From Myxococcus qinghaiensis (GTDB taxonomy: Bacteria > Myxococcota > Myxococcia > Myxococcales > Myxococcaceae), in NCBI RefSeq assembly GCF_024198215.1, contig NZ_JAKCFA010000033.1:42758-106757 (forward strand): a stretch of 64,000 nucleotides of DNA. The letters run 5' to 3'. Below, piece by piece: positions 29,652-39,100 of this stretch. The position numbers were made by a program, and so were the translations under genes. Numbering within the stretch: the stretch's first letter is position 1; every line of letters begins with the position of its first letter. The notes under the pieces are model-generated. The model made no database searches. It worked only from the letters and a program-made list of their open reading frames with translations, and was not told the DNA's origin.

Positions 29652-30036
29652 GGGTTTCCGTCTCCCCTCAGCCTACGTACCCCGATGTACGCCCGCCGTC
29701 CCGCCCAGAAATCGCTGCCACCACTCTCAGATGCAAATTAAGAACCCCGGTTCCGCACTGGGTACGTTGCCGCCATCTCGCACGGTTGCTCGTCCACCAT
29801 CCGACATCCGAGCCAGGGGAACCGTGGCGTAGATGTCATGGAGACCCGAAACTTCCGGTCGGGATGCTGTTGATTCTAATGCCCTCGCGACGGCCCGCAA
29901 GCGGACCGCGTCCCGACACACCTCCGGCACTCGGGGCGGCAAGCCGCCCGGCGGGAGGGCCTGCCCGCCTGTCTACTCCCAGGCGGGTGGGGTCAGCGAG
30001 GGGCCTGGAGTCCGGACGGACCCCTGGCCGCCACTT
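29652..30036. other. Intergenic stretch without recognisable gene
   Basis: This 385-bp gap holds the promoter side of the 58-residue gene on the left and a hairpin (29964-29987) on the right. A GC-poorer patch (about 29720-29760) could carry a promoter. No frame in it shows convincing coding character. Confidence 0.5.
29964..29987. terminator. Hairpin downstream of the SRPBCC operon
   Basis: CCCGCCTG and CAGGCGGG pair perfectly over 8 bp around an 8-base loop, 50 bp beyond the stop of the SRPBCC gene. There is no U-tract, so it may be a Rho-independent-like or stabilising hairpin. Confidence 0.45.
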
Positions 30037-30462
30037 TCAAGCCGCCTCGGCGCGGCGCTTGAACGCCTCCAGCATCTTCGGCAGCGACGTGTCGACCAGG
30101 GCGTTGACGACGGCCTTGGGCACGAGCAGGCCCAGGGCCATCTCCACGTTGTAGGTCGCTCGCGTCTTGCCCTCGCCCTCGGGCTCCAGGACCCAGCTGC
30201 CCTTGTTGTCCTTCATGACCTCGCCCTCGATGAAGGTCCAGGACATGCGGCGGGGGCGCTCCTCCACCACGCGGATGGAGTAGCGGACCGTCTTCATGAC
30301 GTCGACCTTGTAGTGGACGTCGACGGTGTTGTCCTTCCGGTTCGCGGTGCGGGTCTCCTTCACCTCGGGGAGGAACTCCGGATAGCGGTCGTACTGGGTG
30401 ATGACGTCGAACACCTTCTCGATGGGGGCGTTGATGACGATGGTCCGCGAGGCGCCAGGCAT
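30037..30462 (-). CDS. SRPBCC (COQ10/START-like) lipid-binding protein
   Basis: A 141-residue single-domain protein with the helix-grip fold pattern of the polyketide cyclase/COQ10 family (TIVINAPIEKVFDVITQYDRY, then SWTFIEGEVMKDNKGSW). Family members bind hydrophobic ligands such as quinones or lipids. It is the last gene of the thioesterase-glpX-SRPBCC unit, 33 bp after glpX. Confidence 0.85.
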   Translation of the reverse strand: MPGASRTIVINAPIEKVFDVITQYDRYPEFLPEVKETRTANRKDNTVDVHYKVDVMKTVRYSIRVVEERPRRMSWTFIEGEVMKDNKGSWVLEPEGEGKTRATYNVEMALGLLVPKAVVNALVDTSLPKMLEAFKRRAEAA

Positions 30463-30495
30463 GGTGTCGGTCTCCGAAAGCGTCGAGGGGACAGG

Positions 30496-31464
30496 CTAGA
30501 AGGCAGCGTAGCCCGGCTTCTTGTCGAACTTGTGCAGGGACTGGATGAAGCGCACGGTGCTCGTCTTGCTGCGCATGACGACGGAGTGCGTCTCACAGCC
30601 ACCGCCGAAGAAGCGCACGCCCTTGAGGAAGTCGCCGCTGGTGACGCCCGTGGCGGCGAACATGACCTCGCCCCGCGCCAGCTCCTCCGCGGCATAGATT
30701 TTCGTCATGTCGGTGATGCCCATCTTCTTGGCGCGCTCGATTTCGCCCGGGTTGCGGGGCACCAGCCGGCCCTGCATGTCGCCGCCGGTGGCGCGGATGG
30801 CCGCCGCGGCGATGACGCCCTCGGGCGCTCCACCGGTGCCCATCAGCACGTCCACGCCCGTGCCCTCGAAACAGGTGGCGATGGCGCCCGCCACGTCACC
30901 GTCCTCGATGAGCCGGATGCGCGCGCCCGCCGCGCGAATCTCCTTGATGAGGTCCTGGTGGCGCTCACGGTCCAGGACGACGACGGTGAGGTCCTCCACG
31001 TAGACCTTCATCTTCTCCGCGACGGCGCGCAGGTTCTCCGTGGGGCTCTTGCGCAGGTCGATGGCGCCCCGGGCGCGGGGGCCCACGGCCAGCTTCTCCA
31101 TGTACGTGTCCGGCGCGTTGAGCAGCCCGCCCTTGCTGGCCATGGCCACCACGGTGATGGAGCCCGGACGGCCGTAGGCGCACAGGTTGGTGCCCTCCAG
31201 GGGGTCCAACGCGATGTCCACGGCGGGGTCACCCTCGCCACGGCGGCCGACCTTCTCGCCGATGTAGAGCATGGGCGCCTCGTCGCGCTCGCCCTCGCCA
31301 ATGACGATGGTGCCGTCGATCTGCAGCGCGTCGAAGGCGCGGCGCATGGCGTCCACGGCGGCCTGGTCCGACTCGTTCTTGTCGCCGCGGCCCATCAGTC
31401 GGGCGGAGGCGATGGCCGCCATCTCGGTGACGCGCACGACCTCCATTGCAAGGTTGCGATCCAT
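30496..31464 (-). CDS. glpX: Fructose-1,6-bisphosphatase class II
   Basis: A 322-residue GlpX. The metal and substrate motifs GEGERDEAPMLYIGE and DIALDPLEGTNLCA are intact, and length fits the family. It removes the 1-phosphate of fructose 1,6-bisphosphate in gluconeogenesis, which suits an amino-acid-feeding predator. It starts 13 bp after the thioesterase stop and is probably co-transcribed. Confidence 0.95.
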   Translation of the reverse strand: MDRNLAMEVVRVTEMAAIASARLMGRGDKNESDQAAVDAMRRAFDALQIDGTIVIGEGERDEAPMLYIGEKVGRRGEGDPAVDIALDPLEGTNLCAYGRPGSITVVAMASKGGLLNAPDTYMEKLAVGPRARGAIDLRKSPTENLRAVAEKMKVYVEDLTVVVLDRERHQDLIKEIRAAGARIRLIEDGDVAGAIATCFEGTGVDVLMGTGGAPEGVIAAAAIRATGGDMQGRLVPRNPGEIERAKKMGITDMTKIYAAEELARGEVMFAATGVTSGDFLKGVRFFGGGCETHSVVMRSKTSTVRFIQSLHKFDKKPGYAAF

Positions 31465-31477
31465 CGTCTGTGCTCCT

Positions 31478-31888
31478 TCAGGTTCCTGCGTTCGGATGTT
31501 CCAGCAGCCGGGCCAAGGACTCCGGCAACCGCGTGGGCTTGCCGTCGCGTCCCACGCACGCGTGCAGGGTACGACCGGTGCACAGCAACGTGCGCGGTTC
31601 GCCCTCGCGGAAAAGCTCGTAGGTGAACACGACCGAGGCCCGGCGCAACTCGCTCACCGTCGCGCGGATGATGAGCACGTCGTCGTAGCGCGCGGGGGAC
31701 TTGTACGCGCAGCTCGCCTCCGCCACCGGCAGCATGAAGCCGCTGCCCTCGAACTCCCGGTAGCTGCCTCCGCGCGCGCGGAAGTACTCGCTTCGGGCGA
31801 ACTCGAAGTAGCGGAAGTAGTTCGCGTAGTAGACGACACCCATTTGATCGGTGTCGCCGTAGATGACGCGCAGTCGGGCCTCGACCAT
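31478..31888 (-). CDS. YbgC/4-hydroxybenzoyl-CoA-type acyl-CoA thioesterase
   Basis: A 136-residue hotdog-fold protein with the family signature (VIYGDTDQMGVVYYANYFRY), including the catalytic Asp and the adjacent Tyr/Asn. It hydrolyses short or aromatic acyl-CoA thioesters; the substrate is not predictable. It is first in the unit with glpX and the SRPBCC gene, and faces away from the phosphatase gene at 31989. Confidence 0.9.
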   Translation of the reverse strand: MVEARLRVIYGDTDQMGVVYYANYFRYFEFARSEYFRARGGSYREFEGSGFMLPVAEASCAYKSPARYDDVLIIRATVSELRRASVVFTYELFREGEPRTLLCTGRTLHACVGRDGKPTRLPESLARLLEHPNAGT

Positions 31889-31988
31889 GAGGGCGCGGAC
31901 CGTAGCAGGGGCTGACCGCCTCCGTCCAAGACGCCGAGGCGCTTGTCGGTTGCATCTTCCCCGTCGGGCAGGTCAGCTTCTTGGACGT

Positions 31989-33605
31989 ATGATTCGCGCC
32001 CTCGCCCTGACCGCCCTGCTGGGTTCGCTCCCCGCCGCCGCGCGTCCTCCCCGACTCACCCTGCTCATCACCGTGGACGCGCTCGGCAGCGACGTCCTGT
32101 TGCGCAACCGTCCCCGGCTCCAGGGCGCGCTGGGTCAACTGCTCGACAGTGGGGCCTACTTCCCGTACGCGCGCTATGCCTACGCGAAGTGCCGCACCGC
32201 GCCGGGCCACACCACGCTGGCCACGGGCACCAACCCGTGGCGTCACGGCATCGTCGACAACCGGTGGGTGGACCGCTCCACCGGCAAGCTCGTCTATTCC
32301 TTCGTGGACCCGGCGCACCCGGTGCTGGAGGCGACGCTCAAGCCGGGGCAGGACGCCAGTCCCGCGAACCTCATGGCGGAGACGCTCTCGGACCGGCTGC
32401 GCATGGCCACGCAGGAGCGCGGCAAGGCGGTGGCGGTGTCGCTCAAGTCGCGCTCGGCCATCTCCCTGGCGGGCCGGCTGGGACAGGCGTGGTGGTTCGA
32501 CGATGGCGCGGGGAAGTTCGTGACGGGCACCTGGTACACGAAGGAGTTCCCCGAGTGGGTGAAGCAACTCAACGCGCGGATGCTTCCGGAGTCCTACTTC
32601 GGCAAGACGTGGGAGCTGATGCGTCCGCGCGCCGAGTACATCGGCGAGGATGACCGGAGCTACGAGGCGGACTCATACGGGCTGGGCCGCACCTTCCCCC
32701 ATCCGCTCACGGGCGGGCTGAAGGAGCCGGGGCTCAACTTCTACAAGGCGTTTGGCGTCTCGCCGGACTCGCACACGCTGCTGGTGGAGGCGGCGAAGGC
32801 GGCCATCGTCGGCGAGCAACTGGGGAAGGACGCGGTGCCGGACCTGCTCGCGGTGAGCTTCAGCGGGACGGACAACGTGTTCCATGAGTACGGCCCGTAC
32901 TCGTGGGAGATGCAGGACACGATGCTGCGCCTGGACAAGGCGCTGGGGGACCTCATCTCCGCGGCCGAGCGCGCGGCCGGTGGACGCGCCAACCTGACCA
33001 TCGCGCTGGTGGCGGACCACGGCGGAGCGACAGCGCCCGAGCAGTGGGCGGCGGCGGGACTTCCCGCGCAGCGGATGAACCCGAAGACCATCAGCGAGGG
33101 CATCTCCGCGATGGTGAAGGAGCGCTTCGGCCCGGACGTCACGGCGACGATGGAGGAGCTGGACGTGTACCTGGGCGGCCCGGCGCTGACGTCGGGCAAG
33201 GTGGATGGCGCGCAGGTGCGGCGCGCGGTGGCGGACTGGCTGTTGAAGCAGCCCCATGTCGTGGCGGCGGTGACACGGGAGGAGCTCTTCTCCGCGCCGG
33301 ACCCCGCCGGTTACCTGGCCCCCTTGCGCAAGGGCTACTACCCGGAGCGCAGCGGCGATGTGCTGTACCTGCTGCGGCCCTTCCAGGTCGTCTACTTCGA
33401 CCCCGAGGGGAGCACGCACGGCTCGCCATACTCGTACGACTCGCAGGTGCCCGTGGTGTTCGCGGGCAAGGGAATCAAACCGGGGACGTACATGACGGAG
33501 ATCGACCCAGTGGACGTGGCGCCCACGCTCGCGGCGTTGCTGGAGATGGGGATGCCCGCGTCCACGGAGGGCAAGCCTCGCGCCGAGATTCTCACCGGCA
33601 AGTGA
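31989..33605 (+). CDS. Exported alkaline-phosphatase-superfamily enzyme (PafA/nucleotide pyrophosphatase-like)
   Basis: A 538-residue protein with a signal peptide (ALALTALLGSLPAAA). Motifs of the superfamily are present: first metal Asp (TLLITVDALGSD), catalytic Thr region (CRTAPGHTTLATGTNPWRHG), and later ligands (SGTDNVFHEYGP, LVADHGGATAPEQW). PafA-like members are monoesterases, others phosphodiesterases; which applies cannot be told. The ATG at 31989 is preferred over the longer frame from 31863, which lacks a signal peptide. Confidence 0.88.
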   Translation: MIRALALTALLGSLPAAARPPRLTLLITVDALGSDVLLRNRPRLQGALGQLLDSGAYFPYARYAYAKCRTAPGHTTLATGTNPWRHGIVDNRWVDRSTGKLVYSFVDPAHPVLEATLKPGQDASPANLMAETLSDRLRMATQERGKAVAVSLKSRSAISLAGRLGQAWWFDDGAGKFVTGTWYTKEFPEWVKQLNARMLPESYFGKTWELMRPRAEYIGEDDRSYEADSYGLGRTFPHPLTGGLKEPGLNFYKAFGVSPDSHTLLVEAAKAAIVGEQLGKDAVPDLLAVSFSGTDNVFHEYGPYSWEMQDTMLRLDKALGDLISAAERAAGGRANLTIALVADHGGATAPEQWAAAGLPAQRMNPKTISEGISAMVKERFGPDVTATMEELDVYLGGPALTSGKVDGAQVRRAVADWLLKQPHVVAAVTREELFSAPDPAGYLAPLRKGYYPERSGDVLYLLRPFQVVYFDPEGSTHGSPYSYDSQVPVVFAGKGIKPGTYMTEIDPVDVAPTLAALLEMGMPASTEGKPRAEILTGK

Positions 33606-33621
33606 GCGCGGCCTGAGGCCA

Positions 33622-33643
33622 GGGACCTCGGACTCCAGGTCCC
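33622..33643. terminator. Hairpin between convergent genes
   Basis: GGGACCT and AGGTCCC pair over 7 bp around an 8-base loop, in the gap between the phosphatase-family gene and the convergent hydrolase gene. It could serve both. Confidence 0.45.
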
Positions 33644-33662
33644 CGCCGCGAACCCGAGCCCC

Positions 33663-34424
33663 TCAGCGCAGCGGTGCGAGGAAAGCGTCGAGCACGCCGT
33701 TCACCCACTCTGGCGCATCGAGCTGCACCCAGTGTCCGGTGACGGGCTCCACCTTCTTGAACGGCAGCTCGGGCACCAGGACCTGGTACGCATCCGAGCC
33801 CTCGTTGAAGGCCGTCACCACGGACAGCTTTGGACCCGGGTAGCGACGCAGCGCGGAGACCGGGTCGAACGTCAGGAGCGAGCCCAGTCCCGACCGGACC
33901 GCCACCTGAGCGGTGGCCTTCAAGCCTCCGAGCACCTGCTCCCGGACCTCGGGCCGCGAGGGCGCGAGCATCGGCGCCCAGTACTCCTCGACGACCTGAA
34001 GCCACGCCTCGGAGCCCAGCGCTCCCATCAGCCCCTGCGCCTGCTCCTCTGGAATCATTCGTCCGTCGGAAGCCGGGTCGAGCAGCAGCAACCCCGCCAC
34101 GCGCGACGGATGGGCCGCCGCGTAGGCCGCGCAGACCGCGCCGCCCAGGCTGTGGCCCACGAGCACGAACCGCTCCAGCTTCAAGCCATCCACCACCGCC
34201 GCGACGTCCGCCGCGAAGTCCTCGACGGAAATCGCGCCCTCGGTGGGGACCTGCGACTGGCCGTGTCCTCGCAAGTCCAGCGCGAGCGCCCGACGCGTCT
34301 GGCGCAGGTGTGAGAGCTGCGCCGCCCAGTGCTTCGTGCTCCCGGCGCTGGAGTGGACGAACACCACCGGAAGCCCACCCACGCCACCATCATCCACGTA
34401 CAGCGCTCCCGCAGGGCCCTTCAT
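33663..34424 (-). CDS. Alpha/beta hydrolase
   Basis: A 253-residue alpha/beta hydrolase with the oxyanion region (VVFVHSSAGSTKHW), the nucleophile elbow (LVGHSLGG), an acid after strand 6 and the His in VTGHWVQLDAPE. Substrate is unknown; ester or epoxide hydrolases and haloperoxidase-like members share this form. It is divergent from the WYL regulator (83 bp gap), which probably controls it. Confidence 0.9.
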   Translation of the reverse strand: MKGPAGALYVDDGGVGGLPVVFVHSSAGSTKHWAAQLSHLRQTRRALALDLRGHGQSQVPTEGAISVEDFAADVAAVVDGLKLERFVLVGHSLGGAVCAAYAAAHPSRVAGLLLLDPASDGRMIPEEQAQGLMGALGSEAWLQVVEEYWAPMLAPSRPEVREQVLGGLKATAQVAVRSGLGSLLTFDPVSALRRYPGPKLSVVTAFNEGSDAYQVLVPELPFKKVEPVTGHWVQLDAPEWVNGVLDAFLAPLR

Positions 34425-34507
34425 GACGACCTCCTCGATTCAGGGGCGCGTCCAGCCGCGCCATGAATCCTTGAGTACGGCCCATCCCTGTCAGAATCTG
34501 TCAGCAA

Positions 34508-35230
34508 ATGGCACGCGTCAGCCGAGTCATGCGTCTGGTCGACTTTCTCCGGGGCCGGGAGGCCACCACCGTCGCGGAGATTTCCGCCGAGCTGGGGGTG
34601 AGCCCGCGCACCGTCCACCGGGACCTGGCCACCCTGAGGGAGCAGGGCCTGCCCATCGCCAGCGACACCGGCCCGGGAGGCGGCGTGCGCCTGGAGCGCG
34701 ACAGGGGTGTCACCGCCGTCCACCTCGCCGTCGAGGAGGTCGTCGCGCTGTGGCTGGCGGCGAGCCTGTCCTCGACGGGAAGCGCGTTGCCCTGGGGGAG
34801 CGCGGCCCGCTCGGGGCTCGACAAGCTCTTCGCCAGCGTGCCGAGGGAGCGCTCACGCAGCATGCGCGAACTCTGCCAGCGCGTGGTGGTGGGGCGCCCC
34901 GCGACGGCCCGCGTGCTCTCGGAGCTGGGAGCGCCGCCAGAGGAGCTGCTCGCCATCTTCGAGCAGGCCTTCCGCGAGCAGGTGTGCCTCGCCTTCGACT
35001 ACGAGGACCGGCACGGGAAGAAGAGCCGCCGCTGCGTGGAGCCGCACGGGCTGCTCGTCGAGTCACCTGTCTGGTACGTGCTGGCGCGCGACGTGGAGAA
35101 GTCCGCGGCGCGCATGTTCCGGATGGACCGCGTCCACCGGCCCCGGCTGGTGCCCGAGCGCCGCTTCATCCCCGACATGGAGGGGCTCAAGGCCCAGGCC
35201 CTCGCTCAACGGAGCAAGGGCCCGGAGTGA
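34508..35230 (+). CDS. YafY-type HTH/WYL transcriptional regulator
   Basis: A 240-residue regulator with an HTH_11 domain (VAEISAELGVSPRTVHRDL) and a WYL domain (LVESPVWYVLARDVEKS) that usually binds a nucleic-acid or small-molecule ligand. The divergent hydrolase gene is the likely target. Confidence 0.9.
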   Translation: MARVSRVMRLVDFLRGREATTVAEISAELGVSPRTVHRDLATLREQGLPIASDTGPGGGVRLERDRGVTAVHLAVEEVVALWLAASLSSTGSALPWGSAARSGLDKLFASVPRERSRSMRELCQRVVVGRPATARVLSELGAPPEELLAIFEQAFREQVCLAFDYEDRHGKKSRRCVEPHGLLVESPVWYVLARDVEKSAARMFRMDRVHRPRLVPERRFIPDMEGLKAQALAQRSKGPE

Positions 35231-35237
35231 GCGAGGC

Positions 35238-36122
35238 TCAGCCCTGAGAAGGGGCCGCAGCGCGCGGACGACGCGGCTTCTTCGCCGCGACGATTTCCAG
35301 CGACAGGTCCATGGCCCGCGCCGAGTGCGTCAGCGCGCCCATGGAGACGAAGTCCACGCCCATCTTCGCCAGGCGCGGCAGGCGGTCCAGGGTGACGCCA
35401 CCGGACACCTCGAGCGGAACGCGACCACCCGCCAGCTTCACGGCCTCGCGAATCTGCGCGTCGTCCATGTTGTCGAGCATCACCACGTCAGCGCCGTGTT
35501 CGAGCGCTTCGGCGAGCTGCTTGAGGTTGGTGACCTCAATCTCGATTTTGCAGAGGCGAGGCCCGTTCGCCTTGGCGAGCCGGAGCGCCTCCGAGATGGA
35601 GCCGCCCACCGCCGCGATGTGGTTGTCCTTGATGAGGACGCCATCAAAGAGACCGAAGCGGTGGTTGGTGGCGCCGCCCATGCGGACGGCATCCTTGGCC
35701 AGCACGCGCATGCCGGGCGGCGTCTTGCGCGTGTCCAGCACCTGCATCTTCGAGCCCCGCACCGACGTCATCGCCTGCTGAGCCAGGGTGGCGATGCCGG
35801 CGGCGCGTTGGACCAGGTTGAGCGCGGTGCGCTCGGCGGCGAGCAGGGAGCGCAGCCGCCCATGACACCGGGCGGCCACGACCTTGGGCTTGATCTCCTG
35901 GCTGTCCTGGCGGAGCAACTCCACCTCGACGTCCGGGTCGACCTTGTGGAAGACGCGCGTGAAGGCCTCGAGCCCCGCGAGCACCAGCTGCTCCTTGGCG
36001 ACCAGCTCCGCACTGCCCTCCGCGTCAGGCGGAATGAGGGCCTGTGAGGTGACGTCTCCCGCCGCCCCCAGGTCTTCGTCGAGGGCGAGGTCGATGAGCC
36101 GATCGAGGTAATCCTGCTGCAC
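35238..36122 (-). CDS. nadC: Nicotinate-nucleotide pyrophosphorylase (carboxylating)
   Basis: A 294-residue NadC that converts quinolinate and PRPP to nicotinate mononucleotide in de novo NAD synthesis. The family segments are present (DEDLGAAGDVTSQALI, DTRKTPPGMRVLAKDAVRMGG within 20-residue limits seen as TRKTPPGMR, and VSGGVTLDRLPRLA). A short basic tail (AKKPRRPRAA) extends the C-terminus. It follows valS by 11 bp and is probably co-transcribed with it. Confidence 0.95.
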   Translation of the reverse strand: MQQDYLDRLIDLALDEDLGAAGDVTSQALIPPDAEGSAELVAKEQLVLAGLEAFTRVFHKVDPDVEVELLRQDSQEIKPKVVAARCHGRLRSLLAAERTALNLVQRAAGIATLAQQAMTSVRGSKMQVLDTRKTPPGMRVLAKDAVRMGGATNHRFGLFDGVLIKDNHIAAVGGSISEALRLAKANGPRLCKIEIEVTNLKQLAEALEHGADVVMLDNMDDAQIREAVKLAGGRVPLEVSGGVTLDRLPRLAKMGVDFVSMGALTHSARAMDLSLEIVAAKKPRRPRAAAPSQG

Positions 36123-36133
36123 GTCTCCTCCTG

Positions 36134-39100
36134 CTACCGCCGGGCCTTCGCCCGTGCCGAGGGCTTCGCCCGGGTGACCTTCTTGGCCGCCGCCTTCTTC
36201 GCGGAGGCCTTCTTCTTCGCGGGAGCTCTTCCGCCCGCCTTCTTGGCCGCCGCCTTCTTCACGGGAGCCTTCTTCGCCGCGCTCTTCTTCGCCGAAGCCT
36301 TGCCAGCGGCCTTCTTCGCCGCGCCCTTCTTCGCCGACGCCTTGCCGCCCGCCGCCTTCTTCGCCGCAGCGGCCTTCTTCACGGCGGCGCCCTTCTTCAC
36401 GGAAGACTTAGCACCCGCCGCCTTCGCGGGAGCGCCCTTCTTCGCGGAAGCCTTGCCAGCCGCTGCATTCGGGGCAGCGCCCTTCTTCGCCGGAGCCTGG
36501 GTGCTCGCGGACTTGGCGGCGGGAGCCTTCTTCGCCGCCGGCTTCGCGGGAGCCTTCACCGGGGCAGCCGTCGCCACGGTCGGCTTCTCGGTGGAAGCCT
36601 TCGGGGCCTTGGGCGCCTTCGGAGCCGCCGGCATCTCGGGAGCCTCACTGGCGTCGGGGGCGGCGGCCTGCGTCTTCGCCTTCTTGCCACCCGTGCGCGC
36701 GGGCTTGGACGCGGCGCCGTCGGCCGGAGCCTCGCGGGCGTCGCCGCCCTCCTTGGCCTTGCCGAACTCGCGCATCGCGTCGTCCACGAGGCCCATGCTC
36801 ATATACGCGACGCCCAGGTCGTGGTGGTCCGTGGGGGACAGTCCTTCCTTCGTCCCCTCACGCAGCTTCGCCAGCGCGTCCTGCACCTGGGGGTCCTCCT
36901 CGGGCACGCGGCCCTCGTCCCCCATCTCACCCTTCAGCTCCCGGCCCAGGTCCACGCCGCCCTTGTCTTCCTTCGACGGGGCGACCTTCACCTGGGCTGG
37001 CTCGGAGGGGGAGGCACTCTCGCTCTCCTCGGTGGGCGTGCTGTTTTCGGTCGGCAGGTTCTCAGGCATGGACGGCTCCGGGGCGATCCGCTGCAGGTGA
37101 TCTTCGAGCTTGGCCTTGCGTTCCTTCAACTCCAACACGCGAGCGCGGTCCTTCTCCACCACGTCGGGCGGCGCCTTGGCCACGAAGTTGGGGTTCTCCA
37201 GCTTGCGCAGGATGCTGGCCGCCTCCTGCTCCGAGCGGGCCATCTCCTTGCGCAGCCTGTCCCGCTCCGCGTCCAGGTCGACGAGCCCCGCCAGCGGCAC
37301 GTAGATTTCCAGATTGGTCGCCATGAAGGCCGCCGCCTGGGGAGGCTTCGGACCCGGGGGACCCACCTGCACGTCGGACAGGCCCGCCAGGGGCAGCAGG
37401 TAGCCGCGCCAGCGCTCCAGCAGCTCGCGCGTGCGAGCGTCCGGGCTCTGCACCACCGCCTTCAGCTTGGTGGCCGGAGACAGGTTGCTCTCGCCCCGGA
37501 TGGTGCGCAGCCCTTCGATGGCCGCGATGACCGGCGCCATCTCGGACTCGGCCGCCTCGTCCACCAGCGCCGTGTCCGGCGTCGGGTACGGGGCAATCAT
37601 GATGCTCTCCGTCGGCCGGGTCATCGGCAGCTTCTGCCAGATCTCCTCGGTGATGAAGGGCATGAACGGGTGCATCAGCCGCAGCACTCGGTCCAACGCG
37701 TAGACGAGCACCGCGCGCGTGGTGTCCTTCGCCGCCGCGTCCTCGCCGTAGAGCGAGCCCTTGGCCAGCTCGATGTACCAGTCACAGAGCTCCGCCCAGA
37801 GGAACTGGTACAGCGTGGAGGCGGCCTCCGCGAAGCCGTAGACCTCCAGCGACGCGCTGGCCTCCGTCGTCGCGCGCTGCAGCCGCGAGAGAATCCAGCG
37901 GTCCGCCAGCGTGAGCGGCAGCTCCTTCGGCGAGCGCCCGTCGTACTGGTACTCGCCCATGTTCATCAGGGCGAAGCGGCTGGCGTTCCACAGCTTGTTG
38001 CAGAACGCCTTGTAGCCGGCGAGCCGGTCCATCGACAGCTTGATGTCGCGGCCCTGCTGGGTGAGCGAGGCGAGCGTGAAGCGCAGCGCATCCGCGCCGA
38101 ACGCGGGCATGCCCTGCGGGAACTTGTTCTTCAGCGTCGCGTTGAGCTGCTCGGGCTTGGCGCCGAGGATGATGTCCAAGGGGTCGATGACGTTCCCCTT
38201 GGTCTTGGCCATCTTCTCGCCCTTCTCGTCGCGCACCATCGCGTGCAGGTAGACGGTGCGGAAGGGCACGTCGCCCATGAAGTGCAGGCCCATCATCATC
38301 ATCCGGGCGACCCAGAAGAAGATGATGTCGTGGCCCGTCTCCATGACGGACGTCGGGTAGAAGGTCTTCAGCTCCGCGGTGTCGCGGGGCCAGCCCAGCG
38401 TGGAGAACGGCCAGAGCGCGGACGAGAACCAGGTGTCCAGCACGTCCGGGTCCTGGATGAAGCTCTTGCCGCCGCACTTGGGGCAGGACTCCGGAGTCGT
38501 GCGCGCGACGATGGGCTCCGCGCGAGCGAAGTCCACGCCGCCCACCTTCACCGTCGGGGCATCCAGCGGCAGGTCCGTGTCGTCACCCTGCCGGGGGCTG
38601 CACGACGTGCAGTAGTACGCGGGAATCTGGTGGCCCCACCACAGCTGGCGGCTGACGCACCAGTCGTGGATGTTGCGCATCCAGTGGAAGTACGTGTTCG
38701 TCCACGTCTCGGGGACGAACTTCGTGCGGCCCTGCTCCACCGCCTCAATCGCGGGACGCGCCAGCGGCTCGATCTTCACGAACCACTGCGGCGACAGGCG
38801 CGGCTCCACCACCGTGGTGCAGCGCTGACACGTGCCGATGGACAGCTTGTGCGGCTCTTCCTTCTCGAGCAGCCCCTGCTCCTGCAGGTCCGCCAGCACC
38901 GCCTTGCGCGCCTCGAAGCGGTCCATGCCGGCGTACTTGCCGGTGTCCTTCGTCATCCGCGCCGCTTCGTCCAGGATGGACACCATCGGCAGCTTGTGAC
39001 GCAGGCCCGTCTGGTAGTCGTTGAAGTCGTGCGCGGGCGTCACCTTCACCACGCCGGTGCCGAACTTCGGGTCCACCAGCTCCGCGTCCGCGACGATGGG

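Noticed and set aside
29727..29942. 71-codon minus-strand frame in the 29.65-30.04 kb gap
   Set aside because: No ribosome-binding site, no host codon bias and crosses the least GC-rich patch.
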